Source: Microbacterium hominis NBRC 15708 (GTDB taxonomy: Bacteria > Actinomycetota > Actinomycetes > Actinomycetales > Microbacteriaceae). From it: 64,000 nucleotides of DNA. The notes under the pieces are model-generated. The model was given only the letters and a program-made list of their open reading frames with translations. It did not search any database and was not told the origin of the DNA. The translations under genes and the position numbers were made by a program. Below are positions 24,772 to 31,670 of the stretch, in pieces; position 1 is the stretch's first letter; every line of letters starts with the position of its first letter. The stretch covers positions 1 to 64,000 of the forward strand of contig NZ_BCWI01000016.1 in assembly GCF_001592125.1 (NCBI RefSeq). The letters are read 5' to 3'.

Positions 24772-24805
24772 GCCTCGGATCCGCGTGATCATGCGGATCC
24801 GAGGC
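24772..24805 (-). terminator. Strong hairpin between GntR and lanKC
   Basis: A perfect 13-base stem (GCCTCGGATCCGC and its complement) closes an 8-base loop. It lies after the GntR stop and before lanKC, both on the minus strand, so it most likely ends GntR transcription and insulates the lanthipeptide operon. No U-tract is present. Confidence 0.65.
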
Positions 24806-24919
24806 GGCGCGCCCCGGCATCCCGCCGCCGAGACCCGTGGGCGTCTTTCATTCAAATGGATGATGCGACAGGCCGTCTCACGACGTCTCGCGGATGCCGG
24901 CGAGTCGGGGCGGCCCGGA

Positions 24920-25570
24920 TCAGGCGACGCCGTGCAGCTCCCGCAGGCTCTGCTCCGCCCCGGCGCCGTCGCGGGCGTGCATCTGTGCGCGCAGCCGCAC
25001 GAAGAGGTCCACGCGTCGGACCGTGTCGGCGAGGAAGGGCTCCCACCCCCGCAGGTTGCGTTCGATGGCGAGCGCGGCTTCGCGCACGACGCCGATGAAC
25101 ACCGAGTTGTGCGTGGCGCGGGTCACCAGCTCGAACATCTCGGTGCACTTCGCGAAGAGGAGGGCGACGTCCTCCGCGCGGGCACTGTCGACGACGGCAT
25201 CCGCTGTCGCGACGATCACGGCCAGTTCCTCGTCCGTTGCGGCGCTGAGCGCGAGACGGACGGCGTTGCCCATGAGGTAGGCCGTGAAGACCCCGGTCTC
25301 ACGGCGCACGCGGTCGTCCGGGACGGAGACACGGGTGTAGCGGCCGACGGCGACCTCCACGAGGCCGAATCGCTCCAGCCGCTGCAGCGCCTCCCGCACC
25401 GGGGTGCGGGAGATGCCCAACTGCGTCGCGATGTCGACGTCGCGCAGGCGCTCGCCGGGCGCGAGGGTGCCGTCGAGGATCGCCGCGCCGATGCGGGCGT
25501 AGACCTCATCGCTGAGGCTGACGCCGCTGGTCAGATCGCTGTGATCGATGGGCGAGAGTTTCGGGGACAT
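24920..25570 (-). CDS. GntR family regulator (paralogue of 15442–16113)
   Basis: A 216-residue regulator with winged helix-turn-helix ([44 protein letters not shown]) and a helical effector domain. It shares most of its sequence blocks with the regulator at 15442–16113, including [17 protein letters not shown] and RNLRGWEP. The ATG at 25570 is taken because the upstream extension to 25678 has no domain character. It is followed by a strong hairpin before lanKC, so control of the lanthipeptide genes is possible but not supported by an operator match. Confidence 0.9.
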   Translation of the reverse strand: MSPKLSPIDHSDLTSGVSLSDEVYARIGAAILDGTLAPGERLRDVDIATQLGISRTPVREALQRLERFGLVEVAVGRYTRVSVPDDRVRRETGVFTAYLMGNAVRLALSAATDEELAVIVATADAVVDSARAEDVALLFAKCTEMFELVTRATHNSVFIGVVREAALAIERNLRGWEPFLADTVRRVDLFVRLRAQMHARDGAGAEQSLRELHGVA

Positions 25571-25669
25571 CGCTGGGAAGAGTGTACGTCCGCCTGCGCC
25601 CGGAAACACCCCGAGGACCCCTGCGCCGGGGCGGCGGCGTTGCCACTTTCGGCGGAGTTCTTGCAACGT

Positions 25670-25698
25670 TTGTGTCACCTTGTCTCATCTGGTACTGC
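25670..25698 (+). promoter_or_regulatory. Probable promoter of the cold-shock gene
   Basis: TTGTGT (25670–25675) and TACTGC (25693–25698, with TGG before it) are 17 bases apart. The transcript would carry a 5' leader of about 70 bases before the ATG at 25774, as is usual for cold-shock mRNAs. Confidence 0.45.
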
Positions 25699-25773
25699 GC
25701 GCGAGGATGCCGACCGTTAGCGTGGACCCCGTCGGCGCAGTCGCGTCGTCGTCGCACGTCAGTAAGGCAGTTC

Positions 25774-25980
25774 ATGAGCACCAGCGGTACCGTCAAGTGG
25801 TTCAACTCGGAGAAGGGCTTCGGGTTCATCGCTCCCGATGAGGGCGGCGCTGACGTCTTCGCCCACTACTCCGCCATCCAGTCGGGCGGCTACCGCTCGC
25901 TCGAGGAGAACCAGCGCGTCGAGTTCGAGATCGCCCAGGGCCCCAAGGGCCTGCAGGCGGAGAACATCCGCCCCCTGTGA
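25774..25980 (+). CDS. Cold-shock protein, CspA family
   Basis: A 68-residue single cold-shock domain. The RNP1 motif is KGFGFIAP and RNP2 is DVFAHYSAI; the N-terminus is [13 protein letters not shown]. It is a single-stranded nucleic-acid chaperone of the cytoplasm. The ATG at 25774 has AAGG seven bases upstream; longer readings to 25582 are the untranslated leader. A perfect terminator follows directly. Confidence 0.97.
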   Translation: MSTSGTVKWFNSEKGFGFIAPDEGGADVFAHYSAIQSGGYRSLEENQRVEFEIAQGPKGLQAENIRPL

Positions 25981-25984
25981 GTTG

Positions 25985-26012
25985 AACGGCCCGCTTCCGA
26001 GCGGGCCGTTTT
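25985..26012 (+). terminator. Intrinsic terminator of the cold-shock gene
   Basis: AACGGCCCGCT and AGCGGGCCGTT form a perfect 11-base stem around TCCG, followed by TT. It begins four bases after the stop codon. The remaining space to 26129 shows no gene. Confidence 0.9.
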
Positions 26013-26129
26013 CACGTCGGCGTGAGCCGTCGCCCACCGTCACGGTGCGGCGGCGGCTCCTTCGGCGCGTGAGCCCGCCTCCGTGGTGACGGTTCCGCGT
26101 CGGGTCGTCGACCGCCCACGCGGTCGACG

Positions 26130-26825
26130 TCAATCCGCGGGAGCGGATGCCGCGTCGTCGATGAGGAGGAGCGCGCGCAACTGCGCGGCGTCGTCGACGG
26201 CCGCCGCGGCGCCGTCCGCCTCGTGCGGCCAGCTGAATCCCCATCGCACGAAGATCACCGGCACTCCCTGTGCCGCACCGCCGTCGACATCGTGGTGTCG
26301 GTCACCGATCAGGACGGGCCGGCTCGTGTCGGCTCCCGCGGCGCGCAGGCGCCGCAGCGCCTCGGCGACGATGTCCGACTTCGACGCGAGGGTCTTCTCA
26401 TCGGGCGTCGATCCGGCCATCGCCTGCAGGTGCGGGGCCAGGTCGAAGTGCTCCATGAGGGCGACCACCTGCACCTCCGGCTTCGAGCTCGCCGTGGCCT
26501 GAGCGACGCCCGCGTCGTCCAGCTCGGCGATGATGTCGGCGACCCCGGGGTAGAGCCGCGCTCCGGTCGTGTAGCCGTCGGCCTTCCCGAGGGTGCGGTA
26601 GAAGGCGACCGCCTCGGTGGCCTCGGCGGGCGACATCCCCACGTTCGTCTGGAACGATTCGAACATCGGCGGACCGATCCAGTGGACGAGCTCCTCGCGC
26701 GTCGGCGCGGGCTTGCCGAAGTGCTCCAGCGCGGTCGTCAGACGACGCAGGATCCCGTCGGAGGCGTCGACGAGAGTCCCGTCGACGTCCCACAGCACAC
26801 AGGTCCACGGAGATCTCAACGCCAT
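26130..26825 (-). CDS. HAD family hydrolase (phosphoglycolate phosphatase-like)
   Basis: A 231-residue haloacid-dehalogenase-type phosphatase. Motif I is LWDVDGTLVD with the nucleophile Asp, motif II is the TASSKP Ser region, motif III is a Lys in the DEKTLASKSD region, and motif IV is LIGDRHHDVDGG. A helical cap lies at about 20–90. The closest layout is the Gph/PgmB group; the substrate is unknown. TAGGCT lies six bases before the ATG, again the leaderless spacing. It reads in the same direction as nucS, 64 bases apart. Confidence 0.9.
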   Translation of the reverse strand: MALRSPWTCVLWDVDGTLVDASDGILRRLTTALEHFGKPAPTREELVHWIGPPMFESFQTNVGMSPAEATEAVAFYRTLGKADGYTTGARLYPGVADIIAELDDAGVAQATASSKPEVQVVALMEHFDLAPHLQAMAGSTPDEKTLASKSDIVAEALRRLRAAGADTSRPVLIGDRHHDVDGGAAQGVPVIFVRWGFSWPHEADGAAAAVDDAAQLRALLLIDDAASAPAD

Positions 26826-26889
26826 GCCCTCAGCCTAACGAGCGGGAGCGCCGACGCAGACCGCGGTCCCGCGGGTGCGGATGCCGGGG

Positions 26890-27582
26890 TCAGAACAGCC
26901 GCGGCGCGCCCGACTCGATGCCCTTCATGCCCTCGTAGTCGAGGGTCACGCAACGGATGCCGCGGTCGCCGGCGAGCGTCTTGGCCTGCGGCTTGATCTC
27001 CTGCGCCGCGAACACGCCCGCCACCGGTGCGAGGTGCGGGTCGCGGTTCAACAGGTCGAGGTAGCGGGTGAGCTGCTCCACGCCGTCGATGTCGCCGCGA
27101 CGCTTCACCTCGACGGCGATCGTGCCGCCCGCGGGGTTGCGCAGCAGCAGGTCGACGGGTCCGATCGCCGTCGGGAACTCGCGACGCACGAGGGTGAGCC
27201 CGTCGCCGATGACCTGGACCTGCTCGGCCAGCAGTCGCTGCAGGTCGGCCTCGACGCCGTCCTTCTGCAGTCCGGGGTCGACGCCCAGCTCGTGCGAGGA
27301 GTCGTGCAGCACCTCGTAGATGCGCACCAGCAGGGCGTCGCCGGTCTTCGCGTGCGTCACCCGCCAGTGCTCCTGCACGCCGGCGGCGATCGACTCGGCA
27401 TCCGGCACCTCGACGGTGAGCGTGCAGGGCGGGCTCATCCAGTTGAGGGGGGCGTGTTGGATGTCTCGATGGAACGCGACCGTCCCGTCGGCCTTGATCA
27501 TGATGAGACGCGTGGCGAGCGGAAGATGGGTGTTCAGCCGTCCGGAGTAGTCGACGGAGCAGCGGGCGATGATGAGACGCAC
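26890..27582 (-). CDS. nucS: Endonuclease NucS
   Basis: A 230-residue protein matching NucS/EndoMS. The N-terminal DNA-binding half begins [16 protein letters not shown], and the C-terminal RecB-like nuclease half carries [10 protein letters not shown] and [24 protein letters not shown], giving the D-ExK catalytic residues. In Actinobacteria it replaces MutS/MutL by cutting both strands at mismatches, recruited by the sliding clamp. GTG 27582 has GAGACT six bases upstream, suggesting a leaderless mRNA. Confidence 0.96.
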   Translation of the reverse strand: MRLIIARCSVDYSGRLNTHLPLATRLIMIKADGTVAFHRDIQHAPLNWMSPPCTLTVEVPDAESIAAGVQEHWRVTHAKTGDALLVRIYEVLHDSSHELGVDPGLQKDGVEADLQRLLAEQVQVIGDGLTLVRREFPTAIGPVDLLLRNPAGGTIAVEVKRRGDIDGVEQLTRYLDLLNRDPHLAPVAGVFAAQEIKPQAKTLAGDRGIRCVTLDYEGMKGIESGAPRLF

Positions 27583-27651
27583 CCGTCCAGTCTCGCAGTC
27601 TCCGGGCGCGCGATCATCGCCGGGGTAGCACCGGGCAGCACCGGGTGACCG

Positions 27652-27966
27652 TCAGAACGGTGGGGGAGACCCCCGCGGGGGGCGATCGTGATCGGGTGGT
27701 GAAGGACTCGTGACGAATCCCACGGTGTATCCGTCCCAGATCTCACCGCGTGCATCGCCTTCGGAGGGCCACTGCGTGCGTCCCGTGCAGGTCATATCGC
27801 GGCCACCGTCTCGTCCAGAGCCAAGTGTCTGAACGCCTGGGCCGAACACGGCAAGTGCGAGAGACGCCGCCAGATCCTGGAAGCCAACGGGTCCGAGCTG
27901 CTCAAGGTTGTAGCGACCCAACGCTTCCTCCCGTGCTTTGCGGCTTGACCCTACGCTACCGTCCAC
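27652..27966 (-). pseudogene. Truncated restriction-endonuclease-like N-terminal domain
   Basis: A 104-codon reading frame that starts at GTG 27966 and codes YNLEQLGPVGFQDLAASLAL and FGPGVQTLGSGRDGGRDMTC, then GEIWDGYTV. This resembles the N-terminal Mrr-like nuclease domain of large defence proteins, where a GRDGGRD motif precedes a QVKxK motif. Here the resemblance breaks off after WDGYTV and the QVK motif is missing, so the gene looks cut in its first quarter. The remaining residues are low-complexity Pro/Ser. Family placement is from motif memory only. Confidence 0.5.
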
Positions 27967-28224
27967 CCCTCATATCGATGGCTCTCAGGGGCACCCACGC
28001 AGCGACATACACGGAGTGCACTGCCGTCAGGGAGTCGACCTCTATGAGGCCACGCTTCAGCGTCGCCACGGCGTACGGCGGTTTCACTCATTTGTGGGAT
28101 TCATCGCCTCAATGGCGACGGCTAACTTGAGCCTCATCGGGAGTTGGCCCCGTGTTCCGCGAAGCCATGAGTCGCGCAGAGACCCACCAACGCGACGGAC
28201 GTTGCATTGAAGAAGGGATTAGCT

Positions 28225-28704
28225 ATGCGCCTCAGTTTCGGCAAGCGAATCACCATAGGAGCAGCACTGGTCGCTCTCCTCGTCGGCTCAACCGCCGTCC
28301 CAGCATCCGCAACTTCGGGGACAGGGTTCGACAACACCGATCCGGCAGGCGGGCCCGACTACTGCGCAAGCGGCTCTTACCCCATCAAGACCTACAACCT
28401 GTACGCCAACGGGTCGGGGCCTCTCGTCGGGTACATGGAGGTCCGCTACTCGCCGAGTTGTCAGACGAACTGGGTACGCGTCTACAACAGCGGCACCTCG
28501 GATGCCTTAAGTAAGACGTACATCCGTCGTTACGCGCAAGGATCTCTGCCCGACTCGGGCGCCATCACAAGCAGCGACCTTTACCCCGGCGGCTGGGCGT
28601 ACGGCTACCAGGTTTACGCTCCCGGGTCGACGTGTGTTCAGGTCCAGGGTGGACTCACGACCGGTGCATGGACTGCTTGGTCGCCCTACGTCACGCTCTG
28701 CTGA
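28225..28704 (+). CDS. Secreted DUF2690-like protein
   Basis: A 159-residue secreted protein. A signal peptide (about 1–35, GKRITIGAALVALLVGSTAV then PASA) precedes a mature domain of about 125 residues rich in Tyr, Ser and Gly with four cysteines (DYC, PSC, STC, and the terminal TLC). The pattern resembles DUF2690 proteins of Actinobacteria, which have no known function. ATG 28225 has GAAGAAGGGA upstream. Its base composition is lower in GC than its neighbours, and it lies between two truncated genes, so it was probably acquired. The 258 bases upstream (27967–28224) hold nothing else recognisable. Confidence 0.8.
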   Translation: MRLSFGKRITIGAALVALLVGSTAVPASATSGTGFDNTDPAGGPDYCASGSYPIKTYNLYANGSGPLVGYMEVRYSPSCQTNWVRVYNSGTSDALSKTYIRRYAQGSLPDSGAITSSDLYPGGWAYGYQVYAPGSTCVQVQGGLTTGAWTAWSPYVTLC

Positions 28705-28784
28705 CACGCAGGGTGGATGGCTCTGGCTATGTGATGATTCGTTCCGGCTGGGAGGGATATCCTCTCGGCCAGGGCCACCGGCGT

Positions 28785-29133
28785 CGACGACCACGCGGAC
28801 ATGACCGCGCGTGATCCTCCCCGACTCCCACGCCTGAAGTGTCGCCGGAAAGCCCTCGACGAGTTCGCGCGCCTCACCGATGCGCTGCTGCACCGTGCGG
28901 TCGGTCACCCGCAGCACCCCGCCGAGCTCCGCGGCGACCGAGCGCAGCGCCATGTCGTGCTCGCGTACCGACCCGCGCAGGGTCGCGGTCTCCGGCTCTG
29001 CCAGCCGACCGGCGCGCGCGAGCACCCACACCTCGGCCACCTGTGCCGCCGTCGCCGCACGAGCCACCGCGTCGGTCTCGTCGACGAGACCCGCCAGCGC
29101 GGCCACGAACCGGCCACCGCTGCCGGCCTCCAT
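28785..29133 (-). pseudogene. 5' remnant of a DUF222/HNH endonuclease gene
   Basis: From ATG 29133 the frame codes residues typical of the DUF222 start: a helical region with VLRVTDRTVQQRIGEARELV and FPATLQAWESGRITRGHVRV. This resemblance stops near 28785, after VVVDAG; the frame then runs on with unrelated low-complexity sequence to 28507. Full-length DUF222 proteins have about 450 residues and end with an HNH nuclease domain, which is absent. These genes are repeated and mobile in Microbacteriaceae. The break coincides with the edge of the DUF2690 segment. Confidence 0.65.
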
Positions 29134-29242
29134 GACGCCCCCCGGCGCGACGTCCGTCGTACCTCGATCGTCTCGCGACCCTCCGACATCCGTTCACGCA
29201 TCCACGGCTTCGGGAGGCGGCATCCGCCCTCGGACGCGCGAG

Positions 29243-30475
29243 TCAGTGGTGGCCGACGCCGACCTTCGAGCCGGCGATGGGCTTGGCCGCTCCGGAGGCG
29301 AAGCCGCTCATCGCGATGAGCGCCACGATGATCCAGAGGGTGTTCAGGATGCCGATCTGGTGGCTGACCCAGCCCAGGACGGGCGGCCCGCACAGGAAGG
29401 CGACGTAGCCGATCGTCGCCGCGGCCGACACCGACGCGGCGGCCTTGCGGGGGTCGTCCGCCGCCGCCGACATGCCGAGCGGGAAGCCGAGCGAGGCGCC
29501 GGCGCCCCACAGCGCGACGCCCACGAAGGCGAGCGGGAGGTTGGGCGCGAGGATGAACACGATCAGGCCGAGGCCCGCCGCGATCGAGAGGGCGCGGAGG
29601 GTCCACACGCGTCCGATGCGGTCGACGAGCGGGCCGCCGGCGGCGCGGAAGACCGTCATCGACACGGAGAACACGGTGAGGAAGATCGCGCCGATCGCCT
29701 CCGACTCGCCGTGGCCGTCGACCACGGCGATGGTCAGCCAGTCGTTGGCGCTGCCTTCGGCGAAGGCCATGCCGAGGATGATGGCGCCGATGGCGTAGGT
29801 GCGCGGGTCGCGCCACACCTCCAGGGCCGCGTGCAACCGCGCGCCACGCGACGGGGCCACGGCCTCGGAGTCGACGACAGCCAGCGCCTGCGCGGGGATC
29901 GCGCGCAACGCGTTGGCGGTCACGATCAGCCAGACCACGGCGACCGTGCCGAGGTGCCAGGAGGCCCCGACGCCCCACGCCGCCATCGCGACGCCGACGC
30001 CGGCCCCGGCGACCGTGCCGAGGCTGAAGAACGCGTGGAACAGCGGCATCAGCGTCCGCTCGAAGGCCTGCTCGACGGCGGCCGCTTCGACGTTCATCAT
30101 GACGTCGGTCGCGCCGAAGCACAGCCCGAGGATGGCGAGGCCCGCGACGGCGACCGCGTAGGAGGAGAGCGCATCGACGCCGAGGGCGGCGAGGAAGAGG
30201 CCGACGGCGACGCCGACGATCGTGACCGACAGCCCTCGCTTGGCGCCCCACCGCACCACGATGACGTTCGCGGACATCACTCCCAGGAGCGAGCCCGCGC
30301 CCATCGCGAAGAGCAGGATGCCGACCTCGAAGTCGTCGATGCCCAGGTTCTGCTTGACGGCCGGCAGGCGCGACGCCCACGACGCGAACGTCACTCCGCT
30401 CAGGAGGAACAGGGTGAAGATCGCGGTGCGCCATCGGACGAGTCCGCGACGATCGAGAGTGGTTCTGGTGATCAC
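29243..30475 (-). CDS. MFS transporter, FucP/sugar-permease-like
   Basis: A 410-residue transporter with about twelve transmembrane helices, the usual positively charged loop after helix 2 (VRWGAKRGLS) and an RIGR loop in the second half. Its ATDVMMNVEAAAVE segment is typical of the FucP/YbjJ-like group. GTG 30475 has AAGGTGA five bases upstream. It is divergent from a LacI-family regulator with 88 bases between them that hold three matching operators, so it is probably the regulator's target. The substrate is likely a sugar or sugar derivative by context. Confidence 0.9.
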   Translation of the reverse strand: MITRTTLDRRGLVRWRTAIFTLFLLSGVTFASWASRLPAVKQNLGIDDFEVGILLFAMGAGSLLGVMSANVIVVRWGAKRGLSVTIVGVAVGLFLAALGVDALSSYAVAVAGLAILGLCFGATDVMMNVEAAAVEQAFERTLMPLFHAFFSLGTVAGAGVGVAMAAWGVGASWHLGTVAVVWLIVTANALRAIPAQALAVVDSEAVAPSRGARLHAALEVWRDPRTYAIGAIILGMAFAEGSANDWLTIAVVDGHGESEAIGAIFLTVFSVSMTVFRAAGGPLVDRIGRVWTLRALSIAAGLGLIVFILAPNLPLAFVGVALWGAGASLGFPLGMSAAADDPRKAAASVSAAATIGYVAFLCGPPVLGWVSHQIGILNTLWIIVALIAMSGFASGAAKPIAGSKVGVGHH

Positions 30476-30487
30476 ACTTCACCTTAG

Positions 30488-30533
30488 CGAATCGATTCGA
30501 CCCTCGCCGAAACGATTCGACGAATCGTTTCGG
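30488..30533. promoter_or_regulatory. Triple LacI-family operator
   Basis: Three 12-base sites of the form CGAAWCGWTTCG lie at 30488–30499 (CGAATCGATTCG), 30508–30519 (CGAAACGATTCG) and 30521–30532 (CGAATCGTTTCG). The last two sit within a perfect 13-base inverted repeat (30507–30533) around one central A. The central CG step fits LacI/PurR-type operators. They occupy the divergent gap between the MFS gene and the regulator. Confidence 0.8.
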
Positions 30534-30563
30534 ATCGCCTCTGACGCGAGTTACCATCGGGGA

Positions 30564-31613
30564 GTGACGAACCGCCGCGCCACCATCGCCGACGTCGCTC
30601 GGGTCGCGGGCGTGTCGCCGTCGACGGCGTCCGTCGTCTTCAGCGGCAAGACACCGGTCTCCGACACCACTCGGCTGCGCGTCATGGACGCGGCCGCCTC
30701 GCTCGGCTACACGGGTCCCGATCCGCGCGCGGCGTCGCTGCGACTGGGGCGCAGCGGCATCGTCGCCGTCGTGGTCGGCTCGTCGCTCAACTTCATGTTC
30801 GTCGACCCCGTGCAGCGTCTGCTCATGGACGGTCTGGCGGAGGCGGTCGCTCCGCTCGGCGCCGGCCTGCTGCTGCTGCGCCGAGACGCGGAGCTCGACA
30901 TCGAGAACGCCCCCACCCTCACGACGGCATCGATCGACGCGGCCGTCCTGATCGGATGCGACGGGTCGCTGCGGGAGTCGTTGCCGATCGTGCTGGCGCG
31001 CGGCATCCCCGTGGTCGTGGTGGAGGGCGACGCGGGCGAGGGCATCCCGCGCATCGCCCTCGACAACCGCGAGGCGGAGCGCCGGGCGGCCGAGCACATC
31101 CGCGACCTCGGCCACACGCGCGTGGCGATCGTCACCCTCTGGCAGGATGCCGCGGGCACCGTCGGCTGGATCGCGCCCGACGCCGACATCACCGTCGACG
31201 TCACCCGCGATCGCCTGCAGGGCGCACGCGACGTCTTCCCCGACGCGCCCGCGCTCGCGACGGGGGGCAGCTCCATCGACGACGGGTTCGCGGCGGGACG
31301 GGTGCTCTTCGCCGACCCGCGGACGCGTCCCACGGCCGTGATCGCGCAGAGCGACCTGCTCGCCGCGGGCGTCATCCGCGCGGCCGAGGACGCGGGGCTG
31401 CGCGTGCCCGAAGACGTCAGCGTCACCGGTTTCGACGGGGTGCCCGTGGACGGCCTTGCCCCCTACGAGCTGACCACTCTCGTGCAGCCCGCCACCGACA
31501 AGGGCCGCGCCGCAGGCGCCGCGATCGCCGCCATGCTCGACGGGCGGGAGCCCGCATCCGTCGATCTGATCTCCACCTTCCGCCTCGGCAACACCACCGC
31601 GCGGGTCGGCTAG
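30564..31613 (+). CDS. LacI family transcriptional regulator
   Basis: A 349-residue repressor. The N-terminal helix-turn-helix (TIADVARVAGVSPSTASVVF) and hinge are followed by a periplasmic-binding-like domain with IAALDN-type elements (RIALDNREAERRAAEHI) and VTGFDGVPVDG. GTG 30564 has TACCAT six bases upstream (leaderless spacing); longer readings to 30222 are antisense to the MFS gene. It probably represses both itself and the divergent transporter through the triple operator. Confidence 0.95.
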   Translation: MTNRRATIADVARVAGVSPSTASVVFSGKTPVSDTTRLRVMDAAASLGYTGPDPRAASLRLGRSGIVAVVVGSSLNFMFVDPVQRLLMDGLAEAVAPLGAGLLLLRRDAELDIENAPTLTTASIDAAVLIGCDGSLRESLPIVLARGIPVVVVEGDAGEGIPRIALDNREAERRAAEHIRDLGHTRVAIVTLWQDAAGTVGWIAPDADITVDVTRDRLQGARDVFPDAPALATGGSSIDDGFAAGRVLFADPRTRPTAVIAQSDLLAAGVIRAAEDAGLRVPEDVSVTGFDGVPVDGLAPYELTTLVQPATDKGRAAGAAIAAMLDGREPASVDLISTFRLGNTTARVG

Positions 31614-31670
31614 GCCCGCACGCCCGGGTAGACTGGGAATCCGACCCCCGCGACCTGTCAGGAGGCCAGA

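Noticed and set aside
30222..30563. Longer N-terminus for the LacI regulator from 30222
   Set aside because: The extension is antisense to the MFS gene and crosses the operators; the helix-turn-helix begins directly after GTG 30564.
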